This document shows positions 30,801 to 39,223 of a stretch of DNA of 64,000 bases, piece by piece. The notes under the pieces are model-generated. The model searched no databases, was not told the origin of the DNA, and was given only the letters and a program-made list of their open reading frames with translations. The DNA is from Bartonella raoultii (lineage in GTDB: Bacteria; Pseudomonadota; Alphaproteobacteria; Rhizobiales; Rhizobiaceae). How positions within the stretch are numbered: the first letter of the stretch is position 1; every line of letters starts with the position of its first letter. A program made the translations under genes and the position numbers. The stretch is from positions 124,001 through 188,000 of the forward strand of contig NZ_JAIFRO010000002.1 in the NCBI RefSeq assembly GCF_019659805.1, written 5' to 3'.

Positions 30801-30982
30801 CCAAAGGTGCTGGTGCGGAGGCACGTATAGCTTTAGGTTGGGTAATCGTTGGTGGCTTAGGCTTGGCAACTATTTTTACTCTTTATGTTACACCGGTTGT
30901 TTATCTCTTTTTGGGACGTTTTGTAAGACCAAAAGCAGAGGAAGCTGTACGCTTAACAAGAGAACTCAATCAAGTTAAATGA
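27848..30982 (+). CDS. RND family efflux transporter, inner membrane pump
   Basis: 1044 aa, AcrB/MexF-like. It is a proton-driven exporter in the inner membrane. Twelve transmembrane helices are arranged as one N-terminal helix, a periplasmic loop, six helices, a second loop and five helices. The proton-relay acidic pair D411-D412 lies in TM4 (GLVVDDAIVVLENI), matching D407/D408 of AcrB. It is of the HAE1-like group with ELPDVDTPVTTI near the start. Complete, with no frameshift. Cotranscribed with the adaptor through a 4-bp overlap. Confidence 0.94.
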   Translation: MSQELSTKQSQVSEQGGIISLFIRRSVFTFVLNAMIMIAGVSAWLNVDVRELPDVDTPVTTIITLFSGASAETIDREVTKVIEDAVSRVSGVKTISSTSSFGISRVEVNFNVGVDLNIAASDIRDALSPVTYSLPKEADAPLIIKADSNAASMMYLVVTSPTMSIDDLTTVVDDKIVDALSAVDGVGDIQVASARKKIFQVDVDQAKLASYGLTVADISNALADMTTDIPVGSLRNSKQALIVHATARLTTPEAFEQVVLKPHVRLGDVAHVTLSPDIETIILRINGKTGIGLGIVRKAESNTLNISKGVRATVDNLKTIIPPDVHIDVISDDALFIKSALHEVEVALVIAILSVILVIFLFLRDIRVTLIPALSLPVALIGTIAAIYLVGFSLNILTFLGLVLATGLVVDDAIVVLENIVRWRNMGLGSRAAAVLGTREVFFAVLATTLTLVAVFVPISFLPGQVGRLFREFGFVLAISILLSAIVALTLCPMLASRFLKAHSEEKKEGVHHYLTFLDKLGSFFHKGYIYSLHKCLERPWTVVFSSLIFAGLCVGSYMKLQQELTPPEDRSLIFLVVNGPQGISAQYMNEQVEKIEERLQPLRDSGEIANSYSIVGMNGSTNTAFLILLLSPWDKRLRNQQEIVEDINAKVRQFPAVLVFAAQGNSLGVRGTGQGLEFAILGSDYKTLQPIADKLVSALQADPRFIRPRLTVDATQPQFFIEINREKASDLGIDITNLGYTLQTMLDGKKIGSVYVNDHSYDVKLTSRKNPMKSPRDLENIFLKTKGNQYVPLSVIASLHEKATVPQLKREKRMSAVVLSANLAPGVTLGSAYQTVQEIAAPLLSKGNYVVPLGAAETLNETSSNFMIVFGIAFVIILLVLAAQFESFISGFIIMATVPLGIGCAMIAMFLSGVSLNIYSQIGLILLIGIMAKNGILIVEFADQLRDQGKSVREAIEEAANIRLRPVFMTMICAILGGIPLVLAKGAGAEARIALGWVIVGGLGLATIFTLYVTPVVYLFLGRFVRPKAEEAVRLTRELNQVK

Positions 30983-31259
30983 TTTAGCATTTAGGGAAGA
31001 TTTGGAAGTTTTTTATTCTTATGAATATTTTTTACCATTAAATACGTGTTTTGTCGAAAATAGATTTCGACACTTAAAATTGCAAAAAATGTAAAAAATA
31101 GCAAAAGTCGAAATTTGGTAGTAAAAAAAGGAATAGGTTTTAAAAAATCTTTAAGAGCCTCTTAGAAATCATTTGAAAGAGCATAAATTGATACAAAACC
31201 TGCTGATAAGCCACAGACAAGTTGTCATTAAATTCTTTAAATGACAATTTCTCAGCTAT

Positions 31260-31349
31260 TGGCGGAGAGAGAGGGATTCGAACCCTCGATAGAGTTTCCC
31301 CTATGCCGCATTTCGAGTGCGGTGCTTTCAACCACTCAGCCATCTCTCC
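31260..31349 (-). tRNA. tRNA-Ser (anticodon CGA)
   Basis: 90 nt with encoded CCA. On the minus strand GGAGAGA pairs with TCTCTCC, the anticodon loop is CTCGAAA, and a long variable arm (ATAGGGGAAACTCTAT) marks it as a class II serine tRNA. Its last 32 bases are identical to those of the tRNA-Ser at 36675, which lies in the opposite orientation. Confidence 0.97.
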
Positions 31350-31649
31350 ATATACAAGTACAACAAAAAACTTCATATTGTTGAAATATTATGGCGGGTA
31401 GATAACCTTCAATTGCTTTAAGTACAACCTTTTTTTGCTTTTTTGTAGGACTTTATTGACAGAGTATAGAAACTTTGTCATATATGCTTTGACCATGAGC
31501 GTGGAGAAATCTGCGTGTATTTTTGTTGAAAAAATAGTTTATACTTATTGTTGAAAATTTATTACGACTGATAAAAAGCAGCCTATTTTCCCCCTTATTC
31601 TGTAAGGTAGAAATGAAAATAAGAGCTGGAGTGAACGGAAGGATAAAGA
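31350..31649 (+). other. rplU leader region
   Basis: 300 bp between tRNA-Ser(CGA) and rplU with no gene. The rplU promoter and leader are expected here. GGAAGG is present 7 bp before the rplU ATG. No known ribosomal leader fold was recognised. Confidence 0.4.
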
Positions 31650-32129
31650 ATGTTCGCAGTCATTAAAACCGGTGGTAAGCAATACCGTGTTGTTGCTAAC
31701 CAAGTGGTGAGAATTGAAAAAGTTACTGGAAATACTGGTGATATTGTTGAGTTTAATAACATATTAATGGTTGGGCAAGAGAATAATGCAATTATTGGTA
31801 CACCTGTTGTTGCTGATGCTGTGGTTACAGCTGAGATTATAGGGCAAGAACGTGGACGTAAAGTTATTGCATTCAAAAAGCGTCGTCGTCAGAACTCAAA
31901 GCGTACGCGAGGCCATCGTCAAGAAGTAACAAGGCTTCGTATTTTAGAAATTTTAATGGGTAATTTAAAACCTAAAAAAGCATCTGCAAAGCCCGTGAAA
32001 CAGGAAGCAGCTGCATCAAAAGAAACAACAAAGGAAACAAAAGCTGCAGATTCTATAAAGAAACCGACTGAAAAAAAAGTTACCTCAAAGAAAAAAACAA
32101 CTGTAGCATCAAAGAGTAAAGAGGATTAA
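31650..32129 (+). CDS. rplU: 50S ribosomal protein bL21
   Basis: 159 aa. bL21 binds 23S rRNA together with bL20. The core (about 1-103: [35 protein letters not shown]) is standard. The C-terminal 55 residues are Lys/Ala/Thr-rich low complexity, an extension common in the Hyphomicrobiales. It lies 12 bp before rpmA, the usual rplU-rpmA pair. Confidence 0.97.
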   Translation: MFAVIKTGGKQYRVVANQVVRIEKVTGNTGDIVEFNNILMVGQENNAIIGTPVVADAVVTAEIIGQERGRKVIAFKKRRRQNSKRTRGHRQEVTRLRILEILMGNLKPKKASAKPVKQEAAASKETTKETKAADSIKKPTEKKVTSKKKTTVASKSKED

Positions 32130-32141
32130 AGGAGAACGTCC

Positions 32142-32411
32142 ATGGCACATAAAAAAGCTGGCGGTTCCTCGCGTAATGGCCGCGATTCAGAATCAAAACG
32201 TCTTGGCGTTAAAAAATTTGGTGGTGAAACCGTTATTGCTGGAAATATCATTATTCGTCAGCGTGGTACACGCTGGCATCCTGGTGATAATGTTGGTATA
32301 GGAAAAGACCATACTCTTTTTGCATTGTTAGATGGAACGGTTTCTTTTTGTAAGAAAGCAAAGAATCGTTCGTATGTTTCTGTTATTCCTGTAGGGGAGA
32401 TAGCGGAGTAA
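32142..32411 (+). CDS. rpmA: 50S ribosomal protein bL27
   Basis: 89 aa. bL27 reaches the peptidyl transferase centre with its N-terminus. [20 protein letters not shown] is the standard start, and the [20 protein letters not shown] block is intact. GGAG precedes the ATG. A strong terminator follows at 32476. In many relatives rpmA is followed by an acetyltransferase and obgE; here the operon ends. Confidence 0.97.
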   Translation: MAHKKAGGSSRNGRDSESKRLGVKKFGGETVIAGNIIIRQRGTRWHPGDNVGIGKDHTLFALLDGTVSFCKKAKNRSYVSVIPVGEIAE

Positions 32412-32475
32412 ACCGTAATATTGGGCTATAGGTCAGTATTTTATTGGACTTTGATTTTAAAGTTTTTTTAATATG

Positions 32476-32509
32476 AAAAGGAAAGGTAGAGAGCTATCTT
32501 TCCTTTTTT
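32476..32509 (+). terminator. factor-independent terminator of rplU-rpmA
   Basis: AAAAGGAAAGGTAG (32476-32489), loop AGAG, and CTATCTTTCCTTTT (32494-32507) form a 14-bp stem with one G:T pair, running into further T. It lies 65 bp after the rpmA stop. Confidence 0.85.
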
Positions 32510-32904
32510 GCTTTATAATAATATTAAAAAAGCCTAGTATATAGGAAACTAAAAAATAAAATTTGAGGGCATGTTGCTCTTAAAGAATGGAAAAAATTGC
32601 ATTCTCTTTCATGAGTGTGCAAAATATTAATATGATGATAAAGCTTCTCAGTAAGGGGTGTGTAATATTGAAAATCTACTTTACTTTATGCCAGAGAAGC
32701 GTGAGATAATTTTTTTCAAAAAATGTAGAATAATTGAATAAGACCATTTGTACAATTGTTTTAGTAGGAATGAGTACATTAACCATGGTGTTTTGAGGTA
32801 TGATATAATTTTTAAAAAATGAGGAAATCTAATATGTCATTTAAAGAGATTAAATTTTACAATATCAAAATAGTTGATGCGTCATCAGAAAAAAACATTG
32901 TTTC
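32510..32904. other. non-coding stretch before the ftsK-like remnant
   Basis: About 395 bp with no intact gene. A 29-codon frame at 32834-32923 (MSFKEIKFYNIKIVDASSEK...) has GAGGAAAT upstream, so it could be the start of a decayed gene. I do not recognise it. Confidence 0.35.
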
Positions 32905-33420
32905 TTTATTGGGTACGTTATGAAAATACAATCTCTAAACACAAGAACAAAAATGAATTAAAAGAAACATCATTTTTTATTGATCGATTTGCTTAAACAT
33001 TAAAGGCATTTAGAAAGCTTTTTTAGATTTTGGTTATCGAGGGACTGTGTTTTTTAGATGTATATACTTTAAGGGTATACGGACAGAGAGCACCATGCGG
33101 TAACAATATTTATTTGAGAAAGAGAAGTCTATAATAGGATCAAAGTTATTCTTTAAAGATTAAAAACAGTGTTTTACGAGATTTTTTTTTCGTATGAAAT
33201 CTTAAAGAGAAAGAGTATGCAGAGGAAGTTTTTCGTTATGTCATAAACCAGAGACGTGCAAGTGTGACTAGTCAGTTTAAGGGGTATGTTAAAATATCAG
33301 CTAAAGTTATAGGTAAGAATGCTTGATTGCTTCAATGAGGAATGATGATAAATTATACGGATAACTTTAGATGATAAAAGCGTTCTTAAAGAACGTTTTT
33401 CTATTGATGAGGTTAAAAGG
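32905..33420 (+). pseudogene. decayed ftsK-like DNA translocase remnant
   Basis: Four short coding fragments occur in the same order as in FtsK, separated by stops, frameshifts and large deletions. (1) NELKETSFFIDRFA, a stop, then TLKAF resembles the segment just before the motor. (2) LDFGYRGTVFF resembles the L-x-DFG-x-x-G-x-[VI] start of the motor alpha domain. (3) NNIYLRKRSL resembles the TVYLRE block. (4) EKEYAEEVFRYVINQRRASV (33203-33262) resembles the C-terminal gamma winged helix, which usually reads Y-x-x-A-V-x-x-V-x-x-x-x-[KR]-A-S. The whole ATPase core is missing, so it cannot be functional. A working ftsK must exist elsewhere. The assignment rests on pattern recognition only. Confidence 0.45.
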
Positions 33421-33694
33421 ATTGGGGCATTTATCTTTGTTAAATAAAGGGTAGAAATTAGGCTTGTCTTGATGACTTTAAGCGATGCGATGAATAACAA
33501 TATCCAATTATTGTTTGAGTTATGCTAGGCAATTTAAACGCTTATTGAATGATATTCCATAAAACAGAAAGTTGCAGTGTTGTTTACACTTTCTATTTTG
33601 AGAACTGCGGCTTTGAAATAAAATTTATCAGACATATTCATGTGTGAATGTGAGGAATTTAAAATTTACGATGAGCCATGAGGAAGCAGAGGTA

Positions 33695-36202
33695 ATGAAT
33701 ACAGATTGTAACGAGATGGAAACTTTATCTATAAGATCTGTACAACTTGCAGCTGCTTTTGACCATAAGAATGATGCGATTCATGCTGCTGCTAAATTAT
33801 TGGTACAGATTGGTGCAGTTAACAAATGTTACCTAGCAAGCATGCTCAAATGTGAAGAAATAACGAATACTTGGCTTGGAAATGGTATGGCTATTCCTCA
33901 TGGAATGGCTGAAAGTTGTGATTTTATTATCAGGGAGGCTGTTGTTGTTATACAAATTCCTGCAGGTGTTGAATGGCAAAACGGTAATAAAGCGCGTTTA
34001 GTGATTGCTGTTGCAGCTTATCCAGATCGCTATAAAGAAATTTATAAAAAATTGGCATCTCTTTTATTGGATAAAGAACAACTTGAAATACTTTTCACAA
34101 CTTCAGACAAACAGCAGATTATTACAACACTTTTTGGTCAGAATACAAAAACGAATAAGCATTTAATTGGTGATCTTTCAGTGTGTCAGGAATGGACTTT
34201 AGATTATCCAAGTGGTCTTCATGCACGACCAGCTTCTCTTTGGGCTGATTTTGCGAAAAGAGCTCAGAGTTCTATCAAAGTGCGCCATGGTCAGTATATT
34301 GTTGAAATGAAAAATTTGATTGGTTTACTACAATTAGGAGCCAAAAATGGTGATGTTTTAATTTTTTCAACAAATGCAGTAGAAGGTATACAACTTCTTC
34401 AGGATGCAATTTCTGTTGTAAAGAAAGTGAGCATAAGTGAAAAATGTATGATGAGAGAAATGGAAGCTCAAAGAAAAGCTGTCCATAGTTGGTATCCTCA
34501 CTCTGGTCACAAAGGTATTTCTGGTGTTGGAGCGAGTGGTGGGTTAGCTGTCGGTGAGGTTTTGGTTTTACAGCAAAATAATATTTCCATTTTGGATCAG
34601 CCAATTGATTTTGCAGCTGGCGTGGTATGTCTTGAAAATGCTATCAAAAAAACAAAGCATAAGCTAACGTCAATTATTGCTGATATCACAGCACGTATGG
34701 GAGCAGATTCTGCGGCGATTTTTTCTGCGCAAATGGTTTTGCTTGAAGATGAAAATCTGATAGCACAGGCGCATCGTTTTATGGCAGAAGGTCATGGGGT
34801 AGCTTGGTCTTGGGATAGAGCGGTTAGACAATTTACAGATATGTTGTCTAAGGTAGATAATCCTGTATTAGCGGCACGTGCTGTTAATTTATTTGATGTT
34901 GGTCGTCGTGTTCTAGGTAAAATCAATCCATTATATAGATCTTTCTTTTTAAAGAATATCCTGCATGATACTATTCTTATAACGGATGATCTCTCTCCCT
35001 CTGATATTGCCCAGCTCGATTTTACAAAAGTAAGGGGATTGGTAACGGCATGGGGCGGTCCTTTATCTCACACAGCTATTTTAGCACGTACTCTTGGTAT
35101 TCCAATGGTTGTTGCTGTGGGTGCTGATGTTTTAGCAGTTAAATGCGGTGTTCAAGCCATTATTGATGGTGATAACGGTTTTATTTATCTTGAACCTCCT
35201 TTTGAAGATATTGAAGATGTCCAAAAACAAATGAAAAGTTTTGCAAAAAAATGTGACAGTACGATATGTGTGAATAGATTGCCATTGCAAACAACAGATG
35301 GCCAAAGAATTCGCATTATGGCAAATGTCAACTATGCAAATCAAGTTCCTGTAGCATTTGATTTAGGAGCTGAAGGTGTTGGACTCATGCGTACAGAGTC
35401 TTTGTTTTTAGAAAATCCACATATTCCGGATGAAAAGTCACAATTTGATGCATATCGAAGGATGATTACAGCTGTAGGAGATAGGCCATTAATTATTCGT
35501 GCACTTGATATTGGTGGGGATAAACAGGTTACACATTTATCTTTATCGAAAGAGGATAATCCTTTTTTAGGTATTCGGGGGACACGGCTTTTATTACGGC
35601 GTCGTGATTTATTGATTCCTCAATTGCGTGCTTTGTATCGAGCCGCTAAAGAAGGAGGTGATCTTTGGGTTTTATTTCCGATGGTCATGTCTCTTTCAGA
35701 GATTTTCACTATAAAAAAGATAGCAGAAGAAATTCAAAATGATATTCGTGCACCAAAGTTAAAATTTGGTATTATGATTGAAGTGCCTGCAGCAGCCATT
35801 ATGGCTGATGTTTTAAGTGCTCATGTTGATTTTTTTTCAATTGGAACCAACGACTTAACACAGTACACAATGGCTGTTGATCGACAAAATCCATATTTAG
35901 TGTCTGAAGCAGATAGTCTTGATCCAGCTGTTTTACGTATGATTCATCAGACTATTCAAGGTGCTAAAAAGCACGAATGTTGGGTGAGTGTCTGCGGTGG
36001 TATGGCTGGGGATCCTTTTGCAGCAATGATTTTGGCTGGACTAGGAATTCATGAGCTTTCCATGATATCTAGTGATATTTCTTCAGTAAAAGCATGTTTG
36101 CAGGCACATAGTTTTGAAGAGATGAAAATTTTAGCAAAAAAAGCATTACAATGTGAAACAGCGCGAGCTGTACGCGCTTTAAGCAATGATATAGGGTACT
36201 AG
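33695..36202 (+). CDS. EIIA-HPr-EI multiphosphoryl transfer protein of the PTS
   Basis: 835 aa from the ATG at 33695 (GAGGAAG upstream); earlier in-frame starts are GTG 33644 and ATG 33671. Three phosphotransferase modules are fused. An EIIA of fructose/mannitol type (about 11-150) has phospho-His H69 in GMAIPHG. An HPr domain (about 167-250) has H176 in GLHARPAS. Enzyme I (about 275-835) has H459 in GGPLSHTAILAR, the PEP-binding ALDIGGDKQ and GIMIEVPAAA blocks, and the C-terminal Cys in VSVCGGMAGDP. All active residues are present. This order is that of FruB/FPr-like proteins, which normally sit beside fruK and fruA; neither is in the window. It may energise an unlinked EIIBC or act in regulation. 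Confidence 0.88.
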   Translation: MNTDCNEMETLSIRSVQLAAAFDHKNDAIHAAAKLLVQIGAVNKCYLASMLKCEEITNTWLGNGMAIPHGMAESCDFIIREAVVVIQIPAGVEWQNGNKARLVIAVAAYPDRYKEIYKKLASLLLDKEQLEILFTTSDKQQIITTLFGQNTKTNKHLIGDLSVCQEWTLDYPSGLHARPASLWADFAKRAQSSIKVRHGQYIVEMKNLIGLLQLGAKNGDVLIFSTNAVEGIQLLQDAISVVKKVSISEKCMMREMEAQRKAVHSWYPHSGHKGISGVGASGGLAVGEVLVLQQNNISILDQPIDFAAGVVCLENAIKKTKHKLTSIIADITARMGADSAAIFSAQMVLLEDENLIAQAHRFMAEGHGVAWSWDRAVRQFTDMLSKVDNPVLAARAVNLFDVGRRVLGKINPLYRSFFLKNILHDTILITDDLSPSDIAQLDFTKVRGLVTAWGGPLSHTAILARTLGIPMVVAVGADVLAVKCGVQAIIDGDNGFIYLEPPFEDIEDVQKQMKSFAKKCDSTICVNRLPLQTTDGQRIRIMANVNYANQVPVAFDLGAEGVGLMRTESLFLENPHIPDEKSQFDAYRRMITAVGDRPLIIRALDIGGDKQVTHLSLSKEDNPFLGIRGTRLLLRRRDLLIPQLRALYRAAKEGGDLWVLFPMVMSLSEIFTIKKIAEEIQNDIRAPKLKFGIMIEVPAAAIMADVLSAHVDFFSIGTNDLTQYTMAVDRQNPYLVSEADSLDPAVLRMIHQTIQGAKKHECWVSVCGGMAGDPFAAMILAGLGIHELSMISSDISSVKACLQAHSFEEMKILAKKALQCETARAVRALSNDIGY

Positions 36203-36674
36203 AAAGCCTTAAAAGAGAAGAATGAATGAATTCTACAATGTAAAATAATTATAATCTAACGCATTATTTAGAATATAAATTTACTATTCCAGTAAATTTT
36301 AATATTATGGGTCTAAGAAGTTAGGATTCATTCATTATGATACGTATTACTAGATAAAATGAGTAGATAGCGAATTAGTGATACATAATTATTTAGTTTT
36401 TGAAAAAAGATAGGTAATATCTTAATTTAAAGAGGCGTATTATTTGTTACGTATAGAGTAGAAAATGCGTTCGTAAACATAAAAAATTCTTATTACGCAC
36501 AAATCCAATGATTATATTTTAATGCAATTTACGGAAAAGTTTTTTAAACAAGAGGATGTGCTGGTTATTCAACAGGTATCACATCGTATTTTGATAAATA
36601 AAATTGTTTTTTGAATTTTGAATGTGTAGTTTAAGCTTGCACGTTATTTCTTTCTGAGTATAGTGCAGGCTTCT
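36203..36674. other. intergenic region before tRNA-Ser(GGA)
   Basis: About 470 bp, strongly AT-rich, with no supportable gene on either strand. It should carry the tRNA promoter at its right end. Confidence 0.45.
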
Positions 36675-36764
36675 GGAGAGGTGGCCGAGTGGTTGAAGGC
36701 GCACGCCTGGAACGCGTGTATATGGGAGACCATATCGAGGGTTCGAATCCCTCTCTCTCCGCCA
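36675..36764 (+). tRNA. tRNA-Ser (anticodon GGA)
   Basis: 90 nt with encoded CCA. GGAGAGG starts the acceptor arm, the anticodon stem CACGC/GCGTG holds the loop CTGGAAC, and the long variable arm TATATGGGAGACCATATC is that of a serine tRNA. The accessory island begins directly after its 3' end. I found no second copy of the 3' end as a direct repeat at the far side of the island. Confidence 0.97.
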
Positions 36765-36811
36765 TATTTTTTTAGAGAACCTTTTTCAGCATCATTATCA
36801 CCAAAAGTTAT

Positions 36812-36870
36812 CATTGCGAGGAATCGCAGATGATGAAGCAGTTCAATAAATATTGAGATTGCTATGCTCT
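36812..36870. repeat. small palindromic repeat-like element
   Basis: The stretch starts CATTGCGAGGAATCGCAGAT and continues with GATGAAGCAGTTCAAT, AAAT and ATTGAGATTGCTATGCTC. AGCA-GT-TCAAT can pair with ATTGAGATTGCT, giving a hairpin. The wording (TTGCGAGGA... GATGAAGCA... GAGATTGCT) resembles palindromic intergenic repeats scattered in Rickettsia and other intracellular bacteria. That resemblance is from memory. Only one copy is in the window. Confidence 0.35.
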
Positions 36871-36895
36871 TTCAGAGTAATTACTAAGAAATAAA

Positions 36896-36976
36896 ATGTT
36901 AAACAAATCACAAATTGACTTATCGTTAGAGAATAACTTTTTTCAAAGGTACGTTTTGACCCAAATTATGCCCTAA
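36896..36976 (+). CDS. possible small ORF coupled to the acetyltransferase gene
   Basis: 26 codons (MLNKSQIDLSLENNFFQRYV...) ending in TAA one base before the GNAT start codon. The GNAT gene has no visible ribosome site, so reinitiation after this small frame would explain its expression. It could equally be chance or the tail of a decayed gene. Confidence 0.25.
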   Translation: MLNKSQIDLSLENNFFQRYVLTQIMP

Positions 36977-36977
36977 A

Positions 36978-37703
36978 ATGAAAGTTGTTGATTTTCCAAA
37001 TGGAGTATCTTCTGTTAATTCAACATTTGCTTCAGACATATTCAATATTATCTCTGCTAAAAATTTACAAGAAACTATACCTGTAGACCAAGCAAAATCT
37101 ATAATCGATTCCTTTAATGCAAAAAAACTGCCTTTAGCTTGGTGGATTAGATCGCATTCGTCTCATTATAAAGTTGATGAAGTTCTTTTATCTATTGGTT
37201 TAGAGCATGTTGAAACAGAGGTAGGAATGGCAGCTTTAGCACAAAATATAGACTCACATGTTATTTTTATGCCGGATAACTTCAAAATCAAAGAAGTTGA
37301 ATCTCTTCAAGATTTTAGAGATTACAGAAATGTTATAGCATCAGTATTTGAGCCTTTTTATGAAGAAGCGGTTATATTTTATGAAACAATAGGCCGTTGT
37401 TATAAAAAAGACTCTGATGTAGAGATGTTCGTTGGTTATATAAAGAATAGTACTGTAGCAATATGTTTTTGTATTAAAGTAGATGGAGTTGATGGAGTGT
37501 ATGATATTGTCACTAATCCAGATTTTCAGAAAAGAGGTGTTGGGACATTAATGACAAAAATTGCGATTGAGCATTTAAAAAGAAAAAAATGTCATGTTAT
37601 TGGTATGCAAGCCTCTAACGAGGGAATTGGCATTTATAAAAAATTGGGTTTTATAAATTTTGGTGAATTCAGAGTTTATTCTAATAAAAACATGATAAGT
37701 TAA
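36978..37703 (+). CDS. GNAT family N-acetyltransferase
   Basis: 241 aa. It transfers an acetyl group from acetyl-CoA to an unknown amine. The GNAT fold fills about residues 105-235. The acetyl-CoA loop is in DIVTNPDFQKRGVGTLM (Q/R-x-x-G-x-G type) and the C-terminal beta-bulge block reads ASNEGIGIYKKLGFINFGEF. The N-terminal 100 residues contain AWWIRSHSSHYKVDEVLLSI and look like a second, degenerate half, as in two-domain GNAT proteins. No Shine-Dalgarno is visible at the ATG. It is the first gene after tRNA-Ser(GGA), is very AT-rich and appears intact. A detoxification role beside exporters is conceivable but unproven. Confidence 0.8.
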   Translation: MKVVDFPNGVSSVNSTFASDIFNIISAKNLQETIPVDQAKSIIDSFNAKKLPLAWWIRSHSSHYKVDEVLLSIGLEHVETEVGMAALAQNIDSHVIFMPDNFKIKEVESLQDFRDYRNVIASVFEPFYEEAVIFYETIGRCYKKDSDVEMFVGYIKNSTVAICFCIKVDGVDGVYDIVTNPDFQKRGVGTLMTKIAIEHLKRKKCHVIGMQASNEGIGIYKKLGFINFGEFRVYSNKNMIS

Positions 37704-37973
37704 CTACGAACGCTTTTTTGTTTTTGCTAATCTACAAAAGAGTTCATTATTTTCAGCAAAACGCAAACAGGATAAAATATTTTATACAATAACTAAGCTA
37801 TGAATAATCCAGCTCTTTAATACATTATAGATGGTCATTTTGCGTTCCTTACTCCAAATAAAACGTATATTGAAATTTCTATTCATTTTCTAAAGAAAAG
37901 CCATCAAGATTTTGCATGCATAAGCCAGATTATTTGCATAAACGAAACTTGCTAACAGTCTCATTGCGCTTTT

Positions 37974-38804
37974 TCAAAGAGTCTTTTCTAAAAAGAACAC
38001 TGCAAACAAATAAATAAGCAAATATATAGCAAAAATATAAACTAATGACAAAAAACCGAATAAATTGACCATATACGCACTTATATAAAAGAATACCAAG
38101 AGGCTCAATCTGCTAACAGTTGATAAAAAAGATTCATATGTGGCTCTGAGATTATCGCTAATACTATCGTGTAAAATAACTTCTACGCGAAGATATGTAT
38201 ATTTAATTAAATAAAAAACGATACAGATTAAAATAACAGCAATTTCTTTTATTGGTTTTTTCTCTCCTTTTAGATCATTCAAAAAAACTAAACCAAATAT
38301 TGTTGTAATTAGCATTAAAAATGCAGATATATACCATATATATTGGTTAGAATAATTAGCAAAATATGCGCCAATTAAACTAAATATAAACATACCAATA
38401 AAATTGTATTGGGAGCTAGAGCCAAGTATTTTTTTAGTAGATGTCAATGTTTTTTTTGCATATTGAACAAGTAAAGCATTATAGGCACCAGCATTCAATG
38501 TAAGAGACAATGCGTTGAAAAATTCTGCCAAAAGAAAACCGTTAAAGCTTGTAGAAATTCCCATAAGAAATAGCCATGTGGCTGAAAAAGCTGCTGCCAA
38601 AATGACAGATATTTTATAACTTTTTTTATCTGCAAAATATCCAAGAGGGATATCTGTAATCATCATAATAAAAGCTTGAAATGACTTAATAATACCTATG
38701 TCAATAAGCGTTAAGCCTTTTTCAAGCATATAGAATACAATAAAGGCGCCAGTTAAAATCCTTATACCGTTAAATAAAAACCCAAACGTTAATATACTTG
38801 TCAT
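37974..38804 (-). CDS. MFS transporter with an internal deletion
   Basis: 276 aa, whereas complete MFS proteins have about 390-410. The N-terminal half looks complete: six helices and the loop 2-3 motif DIPLGYFADKKSYK. The last two helices are also present, preceded by the typical DNLRATYESFLSTVSRLS. Between them only one helix (AVILICIVFYLIKY) is left, so about three helices seem to have been lost in frame. A good ribosome site (GGGGGATAA directly before ATG) remains. It probably no longer transports, although the frame is open. Confidence 0.65.
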   Translation of the reverse strand: MTSILTFGFLFNGIRILTGAFIVFYMLEKGLTLIDIGIIKSFQAFIMMITDIPLGYFADKKSYKISVILAAAFSATWLFLMGISTSFNGFLLAEFFNALSLTLNAGAYNALLVQYAKKTLTSTKKILGSSSQYNFIGMFIFSLIGAYFANYSNQYIWYISAFLMLITTIFGLVFLNDLKGEKKPIKEIAVILICIVFYLIKYTYLRVEVILHDSISDNLRATYESFLSTVSRLSLLVFFYISAYMVNLFGFLSLVYIFAIYLLIYLFAVFFLEKTL

Positions 38805-39223
38805 TTATCCCCCAATAATGCTCATGAAAGCAATGAGGACATCATATATACTGGTTTTTTTAAATATTTATATAGTTTTGTAGAATATTCTTAATAAACT
38901 TCAACATATTGATATTTTTCATATGCTTTATGCATAAATAACATCTGGTTTTCCTGAGAAGAATAAGAAGTTCAGCAACAGTATTGGCAGTTACGGAGCC
39001 AATATATGATATTTTGCTTCTTGTGTTAAAATAACTTTTTTATTAAACAGATAGTTTTGATAAACAAATGCTACGAATTATTTTCTCTAAAACCGGTAAG
39101 TAATCATCACTTTTTCCCCAAGTTGCTATAATAGTTAGACAAATATTTAAATCGATTGTCAGGGCTAAAAGCTTATTTTCTTTATAAAATGATCACATTT
39201 TTTCAAGCATGAAACTTTGGCTG
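38805..39223. other. intergenic region within the island
   Basis: About 420 bp, AT-rich, with no supportable gene. It holds the upstream region of the truncated MFS gene. Confidence 0.4.
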
